Source: Pseudonocardia parietis (GTDB taxonomy: Bacteria > Actinomycetota > Actinomycetes > Mycobacteriales > Pseudonocardiaceae). Taken from it: a stretch of 64,000 bases of DNA. Below the pieces are notes generated by a model. The model saw only the letters and a list, made by a program, of their open reading frames with translations, did no database searches and was not told where the DNA came from. Of the stretch, positions 24,024-32,943 are shown piece after piece. Every line of letters starts with the position of its first letter. Positions within the stretch are counted from its first letter, which is position 1. Location of the stretch: assembly GCF_017876315.1 (NCBI RefSeq), contig NZ_JAGINU010000001.1, positions 6,634,001 through 6,698,000 on the forward strand, in the 5' to 3' direction. The position numbers were made by a program, and so were the translations under genes.

Positions 24024-25585
24024 CCGAACCGCTCCCGCAGCGCCGCCTTCATCACCTTCCCCGACCCGGTCCGGGGCAGGTCGTCGACGAAGTCGACGTG
24101 CTTGGGCACCTTGTACCCGGCCAGGCGCGCACGCAGGTGGGTCCGGAGTTCGTCGGCGCTCGCCGTCCCACCGACCCGCAACACGACGACCGCGCGCGGT
24201 ACCTCGCCCCACCTCGGGTCCGGGGCCGCGACGACCGCGCACAGCTCGACCGCCGGGTGCTCGTACAGTGCGGACTCGATCTCTGCGGGGTAGACGTTCT
24301 CCCCACCCGAGACGATCATGTCCTTGATCCGGTCGACCACGGTGACGTAGCCGTCGCCGTCGACCGTCGCAACGTCGCCGGAGTGCATCCAGCCTCCGGC
24401 CAGCGCCTCGTCGGTGGCGTCCGGCCGGTTCCAGTACCCGATCATCACGTTCGGCCCCCGCACCAGGATCTCGCCCCGCTCCCCGGACGCGACCGGCTCC
24501 CCGGAGGGGGCCACGATCCGTACGTCGGTGAAGAACGAGGGCACGCCCGCGGTGCCCGCCTTCGTCCGCGCCGACGCCGGATCGAGGATCAGCACGCCGG
24601 GCGCGGTCTCGGTCATCCCATAGCCCTGCACGAAGGTCAGACCCCGCTCCAGCCACCGGTGTGTGGTCGCATCCGGTACCGGCGACCCGCCGCAGAGCAG
24701 GGTCCGGACGCTCGACAGATCGGTGTCCATCCACTCCGGACGGGCGGCGATCGCGTCGTACATGGCGGGAACGCCGAACAGCAGCGTGACCCGGTGCCTG
24801 GCGATCAGCTCCAGCGCCGTGCCCGGTTCGAACGACTCCATGAGCACGCAGGTGCCACCCTTGAGCAGGGTGGGCAGGCAGGTCATGCCCAGTGCCGCGG
24901 TGTGGAACAGCGGGGCGGCGACGAGTGCGACCTCGTCACCGGAGAGGTCCGACTCGACCAGCACGTTCACACAGTTCCAGGTGAGGTTGCCGTGCGAGAG
25001 CACCGCTCCCTTCGGCCGCCCGGTGGACCCGGAGGTGTACATGATCAGGCACGGGTCGTCGAGCCCGACCGGCTCGTCGACCGGCTCGGCCGGCATCTCC
25101 AGCAGGGCGTCGTACGTTCCGCCGATGACCAGCCGCGCGCGGAGCGGCCCGGCCGCAGCAGCGGGGGTGCGCGGCATGCCCGTGCCGTCACCGGGTGCCT
25201 GCGCCGCGGCGGTCTCGTCATGCGGCTCCGTGGCCGCGTCGACCAGTGATGCCGCAGCATCGCTGTGCACGAGGACCGCGACACCGGCGTCGTCGAGCAC
25301 GAACGCCAGCTCCGGAGCCGCAAGCCGGGCGTTGACCGGCACGAACACCGCCCCGAGCGTCGCGGTGGCGAACAACGTCTCCACGTAGGCCGGATGGTTC
25401 GGACCGAGGTAACCGACCCGGTCCCCGCGCCGGACCCCGAGCCGGCGCAGTCCGGCGGCCAGCGCCGCGGTCCGCCGGGCCAGGTCGGCGTAGGTGTCGC
25501 GGCGGTCGCCGTGGAGCAGTGCGACCCGGCCCGGCGTCATCCGCGCCCGGCGCGCGGGCCAGGAGCCCAGCCCCTCGTCACGCAT
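24020..25585 (-). CDS. fcs: feruloyl/hydroxycinnamoyl-CoA synthetase
   Basis: A 521-residue ANL-superfamily ligase. ATP-binding loop IMYTSGSTGRPKG, then GYGMTETAPG, GWMHSGDVATVD and the C-terminal catalytic-lysine motif PRTGSGKVMKAALRERFG. Its place between ech and the MarR gene suggests hydroxycinnamate (ferulate, p-coumarate) as substrate, forming the CoA thioester in the cytosol. The family alone would not specify this. An alanine-rich insertion (about residues 125-150) before the ATP loop is unusual. It starts four bases after the ech stop. Confidence 0.88.
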   Translation of the reverse strand: MRDEGLGSWPARRARMTPGRVALLHGDRRDTYADLARRTAALAAGLRRLGVRRGDRVGYLGPNHPAYVETLFATATLGAVFVPVNARLAAPELAFVLDDAGVAVLVHSDAAASLVDAATEPHDETAAAQAPGDGTGMPRTPAAAAGPLRARLVIGGTYDALLEMPAEPVDEPVGLDDPCLIMYTSGSTGRPKGAVLSHGNLTWNCVNVLVESDLSGDEVALVAAPLFHTAALGMTCLPTLLKGGTCVLMESFEPGTALELIARHRVTLLFGVPAMYDAIAARPEWMDTDLSSVRTLLCGGSPVPDATTHRWLERGLTFVQGYGMTETAPGVLILDPASARTKAGTAGVPSFFTDVRIVAPSGEPVASGERGEILVRGPNVMIGYWNRPDATDEALAGGWMHSGDVATVDGDGYVTVVDRIKDMIVSGGENVYPAEIESALYEHPAVELCAVVAAPDPRWGEVPRAVVVLRVGGTASADELRTHLRARLAGYKVPKHVDFVDDLPRTGSGKVMKAALRERFG

Positions 25586-25589
25586 CGGG

Positions 25590-26450
25590 TTACTCGTCCG
25601 AGTACGCCGACAGACCCGGACGGTAGGTCTTGTCGTCCAGGAACTGGGTCATGCCCTTCTGCCGGCCGCGCTCGGCGTCGAGGAACTGGGACTGCTCGAG
25701 CTTGGCGTAGAGGTAGTCCTCGGCCTGCTCCCACGGCATCTCCTGGGCGAGCTTGTAGCCCACCTTCGCCGCGCGCATGACGACCGGGTTCATCGACGCG
25801 AGCTTGAGCGCCAGCTCGCGGGTCCGCTCACGCAGCCGCTCGGCGGGGACGGCCTCGTTGACCAGGCGCATCTCCGCGGCGCGCCGGCCGTCGAACGGCT
25901 CGCCGGTCATGATGAAGTACAACGCGTCGCGCTGGCTGACGGTCGCGGCGAGTGCCCGGCTGACGACGCCACCGGGCGGGATCCCCCAGTTGATCTCGGA
26001 CAGCCCGTACTGCGCCGCTTCGTCGGAGATCGCCAGGTCGCAGGCGACCAGCGGGGTGAAGGCGCCACCGAAGCACCAGCCGTTGACCATGGCGACCGTC
26101 GGCTTGGACCAGTTGGCCAGGCGCTTCCACTGCCACTCGGCCGAGGCGCGGCGGACCCGGCTCTGCAGGGCGGGGTCGCCGGACTCGTCGACCTCGCGGA
26201 AGTACTCCTTGAGGTCCATGCCGGCGGAGAACGCGTCGCCGGCGCCGGTGAGGACCAGGGCCCGACACCGCGGGTCGGCCTCGAGCGCGTCCAGGGTGGC
26301 GACCATCTCGTCGTTGAGGGTCGGGTTCATCGCGTTGCGCTTGTCCGGGCGGTTGAGCGTGACCCAGGCGATGCCCTCGTCGAACTCGACGAGAACGGTG
26401 TTGCCCCAGGGGACCTCGGCGGTTTCGCGGGTGCTGATCGGAGCAGCCAT
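25590..26450 (-). CDS. ech: hydroxycinnamoyl-CoA hydratase-lyase
   Basis: A 286-residue crotonase-family enzyme with the specific signature of the feruloyl-CoA hydratase/lyase group: LNRPDKRNAMNPTLN, LTGAGDAFSAGMDLKEYFRE, VNGWCFGGAFTPLVACDLA, GLSEINWGIPPGG, and the C-terminal NEDYLYAKLDQS equivalent (AEDYLYAKLEQSQFLD). It hydrates the side-chain double bond and cleaves acetyl-CoA to release vanillin or 4-hydroxybenzaldehyde. Start MAAPISTRET follows GAAAGGA. It lies 26 bases downstream of vdh and 4 upstream of fcs. Confidence 0.94.
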   Translation of the reverse strand: MAAPISTRETAEVPWGNTVLVEFDEGIAWVTLNRPDKRNAMNPTLNDEMVATLDALEADPRCRALVLTGAGDAFSAGMDLKEYFREVDESGDPALQSRVRRASAEWQWKRLANWSKPTVAMVNGWCFGGAFTPLVACDLAISDEAAQYGLSEINWGIPPGGVVSRALAATVSQRDALYFIMTGEPFDGRRAAEMRLVNEAVPAERLRERTRELALKLASMNPVVMRAAKVGYKLAQEMPWEQAEDYLYAKLEQSQFLDAERGRQKGMTQFLDDKTYRPGLSAYSDE

Positions 26451-26476
26451 GACAAGCGTCCTTTCGGTGGCAGGGC

Positions 26477-27931
26477 TCAGAACGGGTAGCGGGCGGACTC
26501 GGCGCGGACGGTGACCCACTGGGTCTCGGTGAAGGCCTCGAGGTTCGCTCGGGCCCCGCCGACCCGGCCGATACCGGAGGCACCGACACCGCCGAACGGG
26601 GCGGCGGGGTCGTCGTTGACGGTCTGGTCGTTGATGTGGACGAGTCCGGACGGGATGCGGTCGGCCAGCGCGAGTCCGGCGGCCGGGTCGGCGGTGATCA
26701 CGCCGAGGGACAGCCCGTACTCGGTCTCGGCCGCCATGGCGGCCGCTTCGTCGAGGGTGTCGAACGGGCGCACGCACGCGACCGGGCCGAACACCTCCTC
26801 GGTGTAGGCGGGAACGCCGGGGTGGCAGTCGGCGAGCACGGTCGGCCGGAAGAACGGACCGTCGGCCGTCCCGCCCTGCAGGAGCCGGGCGCCCGCGGCG
26901 ACACTGCGTTCGACGAGGTCCCGGACCTTGTCCAGCTGGCCGGCATCGATGATCGGGCCGAGCGCGACCTCGTCGGTGTAGGGGTCACCGACCGGGAGCT
27001 GCTCGGCCTTCTTGCTCAGCAGCTCGATGTAGCGCTCGTACAGCGAGCGGTGCACCAGATGACGGCCGGTGGCCATGCAGATCTGCCCCTGGTGCAGGAA
27101 GCTGCCGAACGCCCCGCAGGACGCGGCGGCCTCCAGGTCGGCGTCCGCGCAGACGATCAGCGCGCTGTTGCCGCCCAGCTCCAGGTGGGCGCGCTTGAGC
27201 AGCTCACCGGCCTTCGAGCCGATCACCCGACCGGCTCGGGTGGACCCGGTGAACGACAGCACCGGCACCTGCGGGTGCTCGACGAGCGCGGCGCCTGCCT
27301 CGGCGTCGCCGGGGAGAACCTGCAGCAGCCCGGCCGGGAGCCCTGCTTCCTCGAACACCCGCGCGATGACGACGCCGCCGCACACCGCGGTCCGCGGGTC
27401 CGGCTTCACGATCACCGCGTTTCCCAGGGCGAGCGCCGGCGCCACCGAGCGCATCGACAGCAGCAGCGGGAAGTTGAACGGTGAGATCACCGCGACGACG
27501 CCGGCCGGCACCCGGCGCTCCAGGCTGATCCGGTCCGCGGCGGGCAGCAGCTCCCCGTACGGGGCCGACGCCAGGCCGGCGGCCTGGGTGCACTCCCCCG
27601 CCGAACCGTCGATCTCGATCCCCGCCTTGAGCCGCACCGAGCCCGATTCGCGGACCAGCCAGTCGGCGATGTCATCGGAGTGCTCGGCGAACAGCGCGGC
27701 GGCACGGAGGAGGACCGCCGACCGCTCGGTGTGCGGGGTCGCCGCCCAGTCGCGTTGTGCTTCGGCAGCACGCTCGACGGCGGCGGCCACGTCGGCGGCA
27801 CCGGCGACACCCACCGAGCCGAGTACGGCGCCGGTCGCCGGCTCCCGGACCTCCCTGACACCGACGCCGCCGGAACCCCACACCCCGGTGAAGACCCGGC
27901 CCTGCCACGTCGCGGGATCGAGAAACGCCAC
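26477..27931 (-). CDS. vdh: vanillin/benzaldehyde dehydrogenase
   Basis: A 484-residue aldehyde dehydrogenase. NAD site SFTGSTRAGRVIG, general-base Glu in LELGGNSALIV, catalytic Cys in GQICMATGR, and VFGPVACVRPF. The subgroup fits vanillin dehydrogenases, and the neighbouring ech product would supply the aromatic aldehyde. GTG start chosen because AGGAGGTT (27937-27943 on the complement) sits six bases upstream and the 21-bp palindrome lies just before it. It is the first gene of the cluster vdh-ech-fcs-marR. Confidence 0.92.
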   Translation of the reverse strand: MAFLDPATWQGRVFTGVWGSGGVGVREVREPATGAVLGSVGVAGAADVAAAVERAAEAQRDWAATPHTERSAVLLRAAALFAEHSDDIADWLVRESGSVRLKAGIEIDGSAGECTQAAGLASAPYGELLPAADRISLERRVPAGVVAVISPFNFPLLLSMRSVAPALALGNAVIVKPDPRTAVCGGVVIARVFEEAGLPAGLLQVLPGDAEAGAALVEHPQVPVLSFTGSTRAGRVIGSKAGELLKRAHLELGGNSALIVCADADLEAAASCGAFGSFLHQGQICMATGRHLVHRSLYERYIELLSKKAEQLPVGDPYTDEVALGPIIDAGQLDKVRDLVERSVAAGARLLQGGTADGPFFRPTVLADCHPGVPAYTEEVFGPVACVRPFDTLDEAAAMAAETEYGLSLGVITADPAAGLALADRIPSGLVHINDQTVNDDPAAPFGGVGASGIGRVGGARANLEAFTETQWVTVRAESARYPF

Positions 27932-27949
27932 CCGAACCTCCTCGCTCCG

Positions 27950-27970
27950 TTCATCAGGTTTCCTGATGAA
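27950..27970. promoter_or_regulatory. perfect 21-bp palindrome, likely MarR operator
   Basis: TTCATCAGG-TTT-CCTGATGAA has perfect 9-bp arms with a 3-base spacer. It is 18 bases upstream of the vdh start codon, where a MarR dimer would block the promoter of the hydroxycinnamate operon. Size and position are typical of MarR operators. Confidence 0.7.
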
Positions 27971-27995
27971 TCTTCCGAGACACTGCGAGGGCCGG

Positions 27996-28008
27996 TGCAT
28001 TCAATGCA
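27996..28008. promoter_or_regulatory. 13-bp palindrome upstream of vdh
   Basis: TGCATT-C-AATGCA has perfect 6-bp arms. It is AT-rich compared with surroundings and 26 bases upstream of the larger palindrome, in the region expected for the vdh promoter. It may be a second regulator site or an activator site. Confidence 0.35.
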
Positions 28009-28055
28009 AGTGTCAGTGGCCTGCGTCACTCGAATTTCGAAAGGAAGCCTGGCAA

Positions 28056-29045
28056 TCAAGCAGGCGGTCGACCGCGGCGCATCTCGCTCAACCGGCGGGC
28101 CTGGACAGCCTGCTCGAACGGCGTGTCACCCCGGGCGCGCCGATCCCCGAGTTCGGCGTACAGCCGCGCGATGCGCGCACTGTCGTGATGCGAAGCGAGA
28201 TCGGCGAGCTCCGGGTCGAACTCGGCGAGCACCTGCCGGAACCGGTGCTCCGCCAGCGGGCCGAGCCGGTCGTAGACCTCCAGGAAGAGTCGCTGAGCCT
28301 CAGCGCGAAGCCAACCCTCGGGGAGCATCTCGGCCGGAAGATCGGGGTCCCGCTCCGGGAACGACCGCCAGGCGACGCGCACCTCGGTACGGATCCGCAG
28401 GGCGTCGGCCGGACCGATGCGACCAGCGGCGAGCTCGTCGCGCAGCGGCTCGTAGGTTCGTACGAACTCGCGGTAGTCCGCCGCCAGTCCGTCGAGGTCG
28501 AACGCAGCGGCCGGGCCACCTCCGGCCGGCCCCCCGGGCACCTCGGTTGCGCGCAGCACGGTCGCCCGCCCGATGCCCAGTTCGGCGACCAGGTCGCGTG
28601 CCGGCTCCGCGAGGTCGCGCGGAGAGACCCACACTCCGTCGTAGAGCGCAGCCAGGCCGAGCACCCGCAACCTGGATCGCAGAGCGGTGCGCACCTCGCG
28701 CTCCTGCTCCGGCACCGAGAACACGACGACCGTCCAGTACCCGTCCCACTCCGGAACGGAGACACCGAAGGTCAGCATCCGGTGCGTGCGGTCGACGATG
28801 ACATCGCTGGTGCGAGGCGGGATGCCGTAGGCCGTCGTTCGTCCCGTTCGAGAGGCGGTGAGCAGGCCCTTCGCGGCGAGCCGGCGCATCGCAGCTCGCG
28901 CGTTCTCCTGGCCGATCCCGAACTCCGCGAGAAGCCGCACCAGCGCCGCGGACGGGATGCACTCGTCGCGCCAGTACCAGTGGTCACCCAGCACGGAGGT
29001 CAGCAGGAGCTGGGGCTCGGCCCGCCCTCGTCCGCCATCCGACAT
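28056..29045 (-). CDS. PaaX-family transcriptional regulator
   Basis: A 329-residue GntR-like PaaX regulator. The N-terminal winged helix covers residues ~15-70 (SAALVRLLAEFGIGQENARAAMRRL). The central PaaX domain has WTVVVFSVPEQEREVRTALR and LAALYDGVWVSP. The C-terminal PaaX_C region contains ERDPDLPAEMLPEGW. E. coli PaaX senses phenylacetyl-CoA. Here the gene is divergent from the ABC importer/CoA-transferase operon, so it probably responds to a CoA thioester made by that pathway. Start at MSDGGRGRAE follows a GGGAGGGG-type binding site. Confidence 0.9.
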   Translation of the reverse strand: MSDGGRGRAEPQLLLTSVLGDHWYWRDECIPSAALVRLLAEFGIGQENARAAMRRLAAKGLLTASRTGRTTAYGIPPRTSDVIVDRTHRMLTFGVSVPEWDGYWTVVVFSVPEQEREVRTALRSRLRVLGLAALYDGVWVSPRDLAEPARDLVAELGIGRATVLRATEVPGGPAGGGPAAAFDLDGLAADYREFVRTYEPLRDELAAGRIGPADALRIRTEVRVAWRSFPERDPDLPAEMLPEGWLRAEAQRLFLEVYDRLGPLAEHRFRQVLAEFDPELADLASHHDSARIARLYAELGDRRARGDTPFEQAVQARRLSEMRRGRPPA

Positions 29046-29110
29046 CGACACCCCTCCCTCTGTCGTCAGCGTACGTGTCACCGGTTCTGGATCCGCCCGG
29101 GTGAAATCGG

Positions 29111-29127
29111 TGTTGTAATTGGCAACA
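29111..29127. promoter_or_regulatory. AT-rich palindrome in the paaX/ABC-operon divergent promoter
   Basis: TGTTG-TAATTGG-CAACA is a 17-bp element with 5-bp perfect arms. It is the most AT-rich stretch in the 181-bp divergent region and is a good candidate for the PaaX-family operator and overlapping promoter. Confidence 0.4.
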
Positions 29128-29226
29128 TCACATGCGACGCTCGTCGACATCATCGTCGGCAGTTGCCTGGGTGTGCTCCCGGCCCGACGACCACATGGCA
29201 CGACCCAACGCAGGGAGAACCTCGCC

Positions 29227-30144
29227 ATGCGCCATATCCCTCTTCACCGGACGCGCCGCTGGATGCTCGCTGCGCTCGCCGCATCGACCCTGCTGGTCTC
29301 CGGATGCGGGGCGACGACAGGGGACGCCTCCGACTCGGCCCCACCACCCGGCGCGAACCCCGCGCTGCACGCGGCCCTTCCGGACTCGATCAAGGAGGCC
29401 GGAGTCATCCGCTTCGCCGGTGACTCGCACCCGCCGTACCGCACGGTCGGCGCCGACGGCTCGATCACCGGCATCGACGCCGACTTCCAGGAAGCGCTGG
29501 GCCGTGTGCTCGGCGTTCGGATCGAGACGAGCGTGGTCGACAGCCTGCCCGCCGCTCTGCAGGGGATGCTCGCCGGCCGCTACGACGCCTTCAACGGGCC
29601 GGTCAAGGTCACCGCCGAGCGGGAACGTCAGTTCGACACGGTCACGTGGATGACCACCCGCACCTCGTACGTGGTGCCGGCGGGCGCACCGACCCCGATC
29701 GGTTCCACCGACGATCTGTGTGGCCGCCGGGTCGCCGTCATCACCGCCAGCGTGGTCGAGGAGCAGCTGCGGGGACTCTCCGCCTACTGCGAACGGACCG
29801 GTCGTGGCGCCGTCGAGTCGATCGGTCTGGCGGACACCAACGCCACCCTGCTCGCCGCCCAGGCCGGCCGGGCCGAGGCCGCCGGGATGACGCAGGCCGC
29901 CGCGATCGACGTCACCACCCAGCAGCAGGGTTCCTACACCTACGTCACACAGACCGAGGAGCAGGGCGCGACCGCCGACAAGCTCGCGCTCTTCGTGCCG
30001 AAGGACGGCGGACTCGGCCCGGCGATGCAGGATGCGTTCGAGGAACTGTTCCGCGACGGCACCTACCAGCAGATCATGCAGGAGTGGGGCCTCACCGACG
30101 TGACGGTGCCGGCCCCCGAGTACAACGCAGGCACCGCGCCGTGA
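29227..30144 (+). CDS. ABC transporter substrate-binding lipoprotein (family 3)
   Basis: A 305-residue solute-binding protein of the polar amino acid/opine type. The signal ends in the lipobox LLVSGCGA, so it is anchored outside the membrane. The mature start IKEAGVIRFAGDSHPPYRT and the GIDADFQEALGRVLG segment are typical of SBP_bac_3. First gene of a nine-gene operon. The start follows GGGAG. Its stop overlaps the permease GTG. The ligand is unknown; the operon content suggests a carboxylate or amino-acid conjugate. Confidence 0.9.
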   Translation: MRHIPLHRTRRWMLAALAASTLLVSGCGATTGDASDSAPPPGANPALHAALPDSIKEAGVIRFAGDSHPPYRTVGADGSITGIDADFQEALGRVLGVRIETSVVDSLPAALQGMLAGRYDAFNGPVKVTAERERQFDTVTWMTTRTSYVVPAGAPTPIGSTDDLCGRRVAVITASVVEEQLRGLSAYCERTGRGAVESIGLADTNATLLAAQAGRAEAAGMTQAAAIDVTTQQQGSYTYVTQTEEQGATADKLALFVPKDGGLGPAMQDAFEELFRDGTYQQIMQEWGLTDVTVPAPEYNAGTAP

Positions 30145-31037
30145 CCACGACCGCACCGAGCTCCCGCCCCAGCACACGCACCCACGACGTCGCCACGGCG
30201 CACGCCCGGTTCCGGCCGGGCCGATGGGTGGCCTCCGGGGTCCTGCTGCTGATCGCCGTCGAGCTCGTCGCGTTTCTCATCGGCAACGAGCGGTTCCAGT
30301 GGGACGTCGTCGCGGCCCACCTGTTCGCCCCCTCGGTTCTCCGAGGCCTCGGCACCACGCTGCTGCTCGCCGTCCTCGCCATGGTGATCGGCTCGGTGGT
30401 CGGCGGGGCGCTGGCCGCCGCGCAACTCTCCGAGTTCGGGCCCATCCGATGGGCGGCGACGATCTACGTCGGCGTCTTCCGCGGGATCCCGCCGCTGGTC
30501 CAGCTGATCTTCTGGTTCAACCTCGCCTACCTGGTGCCCGAGATATCGATCGGGGTTCCGTTCGGGGGGCCGGACCTGGTCAGCTGGGACGCCAACGATC
30601 TCATCACCCCGCTCACCGCGGGCGTGATCGGGCTGTCGCTGGTCCAGTCCGCCTACATGGCCGAGATCATCCGGGCCGGGATCCTCGGTGTGGACCAGGG
30701 GCAGCGCGAGGCCGCGTCGGCGATGGGGTTCACCGCAGGGCACACGTTCTTCCGGATCGTCCTGCCCCAGGCGATGCGAGTGATCATCCCACCGTCCGGC
30801 AGCCAGTTCATCACGGTCGTGAAGGGGACGGCCCTGGTGTCGGTGATCGCCATGAACGACCTCCTGCACTCGGTGCAGGTCATCTACAACCAGACCTACG
30901 AGATCGTCCCGATGCTCCTCGTCGCCTGCATCTGGTACCTGGCGGTCGTCACGCTGCTCACGATCGGCCAGCGCCGGCTCGAGCACCGCTTCGCCCGGGG
31001 CCACGTCCGCACCGTCGCGCCCGGAGGTGCCTCGTGA
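30141..31037 (+). CDS. ABC transporter permease, polar amino acid type
   Basis: A 298-residue membrane protein with five to six helices. It has the HisMQ-type features GLGTTLLLAVLAMVIGSVVGG and IYVGVFRGIPPLVQLIFWF, and the EAA loop REAASAMGFTAGHTFFRIVLPQA that contacts the ATPase. GTG start overlaps the upstream stop by four bases. A single permease implies a homodimeric channel. Confidence 0.93.
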   Translation: MTTTAPSSRPSTRTHDVATAHARFRPGRWVASGVLLLIAVELVAFLIGNERFQWDVVAAHLFAPSVLRGLGTTLLLAVLAMVIGSVVGGALAAAQLSEFGPIRWAATIYVGVFRGIPPLVQLIFWFNLAYLVPEISIGVPFGGPDLVSWDANDLITPLTAGVIGLSLVQSAYMAEIIRAGILGVDQGQREAASAMGFTAGHTFFRIVLPQAMRVIIPPSGSQFITVVKGTALVSVIAMNDLLHSVQVIYNQTYEIVPMLLVACIWYLAVVTLLTIGQRRLEHRFARGHVRTVAPGGAS

Positions 31038-31810
31038 GCCCCGTCCTCGCCCTGCACGGTGTGACGAAGCGATTCGGTGACCACACCGCACTCGACGCGG
31101 TGGACCTGGACGTGACCGAGGGCGAGGTCGTCGTCGTGATCGGCCCGTCGGGCTCCGGAAAGTCGACACTGGTCCGCTGCGTTCACCAGCTCGAGCCGAT
31201 CGACGGCGGCGGGATGTACCTCGACGGCGAACTCCTCGGCTACGAGGAGCATCGCGGCGGGGTACGTCCGCTCGCCCCGAAGGGTACCGCCGCACAGCGC
31301 CGCCGAATCAGCATGGTCTTCCAGCAGTTCAACCTGTTCCCCCACTTCAGCGCGCTGCGCAACGTCACCGAGGCGCCCCGGCGGGTGCACGGCCGCTCCG
31401 CCGCCGAGGCCGACCGGGACGCCGTCGCGCTGCTGGAACGGGTCGGCCTCGGTGATCGGCTGCACCACTACCCGCGCCAGCTCTCCGGCGGCCAGCAACA
31501 GCGGGTGGCGATCGCCCGCGCACTCGCCACCAGGCCCCGGATCCTGCTGTTCGACGAGCCGACGTCGGCTCTGGACCCGGAGCTCGTCGAGGAGGTTCTC
31601 GGCGTGCTGCGAACCCTCGCCGGGGATGGGCTGACCATGGTCGTGGTGACCCACGAGATGGCCTTCGCCCGCGAGGTCGCCGACCGCGTGATCTTCATGG
31701 AAGCCGGCCGGATCGTCGAGACCGGCCCGCCGTCGCAGGTATTCGGGAACCCGTCGAGCGAGCGGCTGCGTGCCTTCCTGTCCCGCCATTCCCGGGAGGT
31801 TTCTACATGA
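31034..31810 (+). CDS. ABC transporter ATP-binding protein, polar amino acid type
   Basis: A 258-residue ATPase with Walker A GPSGSGKST, Q-loop FQQFNLFPH, signature LSGGQQQR, Walker B ILLFDEPTSALD and H-loop VVTHEM. An insertion between the Walker A region and the Q-loop (EEHRGGVRPLAPKG) is slightly longer than in GlnQ. GTG start, GTGA overlap with the permease; its own stop overlaps the CapA-like start. Confidence 0.95.
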   Translation: MSPVLALHGVTKRFGDHTALDAVDLDVTEGEVVVVIGPSGSGKSTLVRCVHQLEPIDGGGMYLDGELLGYEEHRGGVRPLAPKGTAAQRRRISMVFQQFNLFPHFSALRNVTEAPRRVHGRSAAEADRDAVALLERVGLGDRLHHYPRQLSGGQQQRVAIARALATRPRILLFDEPTSALDPELVEEVLGVLRTLAGDGLTMVVVTHEMAFAREVADRVIFMEAGRIVETGPPSQVFGNPSSERLRAFLSRHSREVST

Positions 31811-32943
31811 TCACCGTCGCTGCGGTCGGGGACCTGATCCTCGACGAGCCGGACCCGGCGTCGTTCCTGGCACCGTCGACGCCGCTGCTGCGCGCCGCGG
31901 ACCTGACGGTCGGGCACGTCGAGGTCCCCCACTCGACGACCACGGCGCAGGTCTCGACCGACGTCCCGGCACCGCCCGCGGACCCGGCCGCGCTGAACGC
32001 GCTGCGCGACGCCGGCGTCGACGTCGTCACCCTGGCCGGCAACCACATCTTCGACGCCGGCGAGATCGGGGTGACCGACACCGTCGCGCACGCCCACAAG
32101 GCAGGCCTGGTCCCGGCCGGAGCGGGCGCCGATCTCGCCGCGGCCAGGGCCGCGGCGATCGTCGAGCGCGGAGGTCTGCGGATCGGAGTCCTGTCGTACA
32201 ACTGCGTCGGCCCACGGGAGTCCTGGGCGACCTCGCGCAAGGCCGGCTGCGCCTACGTGCACGTGCTCACCCACTACGAGCTCGACCACGCCAGTCCCGG
32301 CGGCCCACCGCGGATCTACACCTTCGCCGATCCGGAGTCGCTGGCGGCGATGGCCGATGACGTGGCCCGGCTGCGCGCCGACGTCGACGTGGTGCTGGTC
32401 GGACTGCACAAGGGCGTCGGGCACACCCCCGCCGCGGTGGCGATGTACGAGTCGCCGGTCGCGCGAGCCGCGATCGACGCCGGTGCCGACGCCGTGTTCG
32501 GCCATCACGCGCACATCATGCGCGGCATCGAGGTCTGGCGTGGGAAGCCGATCTTCCACGGGCTCGGCAACTTCGTGACCGTCACCCGGGCACTCACGCC
32601 GACCGAAGGCGGCGACAGCGCCGAGCGCGCAGCCTGGGCGGAGAAGCGCAAGGCGCTCTACGGCTTCGCCCCCGACCCGGACATGCCGTACTACCCGTTC
32701 CATCCGGAGAGCCGCGACACCGTCGTCGCCACCTGCCGGTTCGACCGCGACGGCCTCGTCGATGCCGGGATCGTGCCCTGCCGGATCGACGACGCCGGCC
32801 GTCCGGTTCCGCAGGGGCCCGACTCGCCCGTCGTCGACTACGTCCGCGACATCACCACCCGCGCCCGGCTCAACGGCCGGCTGGTCCGCCGCGGCGACGA
32901 CTGGGTCGTCGCCGGGGCGGGCACGATCGAGGAGACCACGTGA
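31807..32943 (+). CDS. CapA/PgsA-like metallophosphatase-fold protein
   Basis: A 378-residue protein of the CapA family (calcineurin-like fold). Motifs: AVGDLIL at the N-terminus, LAGNHIFDAGEIGV (metal ligands), VLVGLHKGVGHTP and FGHHAHIMRGIEVWRGKPI followed by HGLGNFV. Family members take part in poly-gamma-glutamate synthesis or act as phosphoesterases/hydrolases. This one has no signal peptide or membrane anchor, unlike capsule CapA, so a cytosolic catabolic hydrolase is more likely. Start ATGA-overlaps the ATPase stop. Confidence 0.88.
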   Translation: MITVAAVGDLILDEPDPASFLAPSTPLLRAADLTVGHVEVPHSTTTAQVSTDVPAPPADPAALNALRDAGVDVVTLAGNHIFDAGEIGVTDTVAHAHKAGLVPAGAGADLAAARAAAIVERGGLRIGVLSYNCVGPRESWATSRKAGCAYVHVLTHYELDHASPGGPPRIYTFADPESLAAMADDVARLRADVDVVLVGLHKGVGHTPAAVAMYESPVARAAIDAGADAVFGHHAHIMRGIEVWRGKPIFHGLGNFVTVTRALTPTEGGDSAERAAWAEKRKALYGFAPDPDMPYYPFHPESRDTVVATCRFDRDGLVDAGIVPCRIDDAGRPVPQGPDSPVVDYVRDITTRARLNGRLVRRGDDWVVAGAGTIEETT

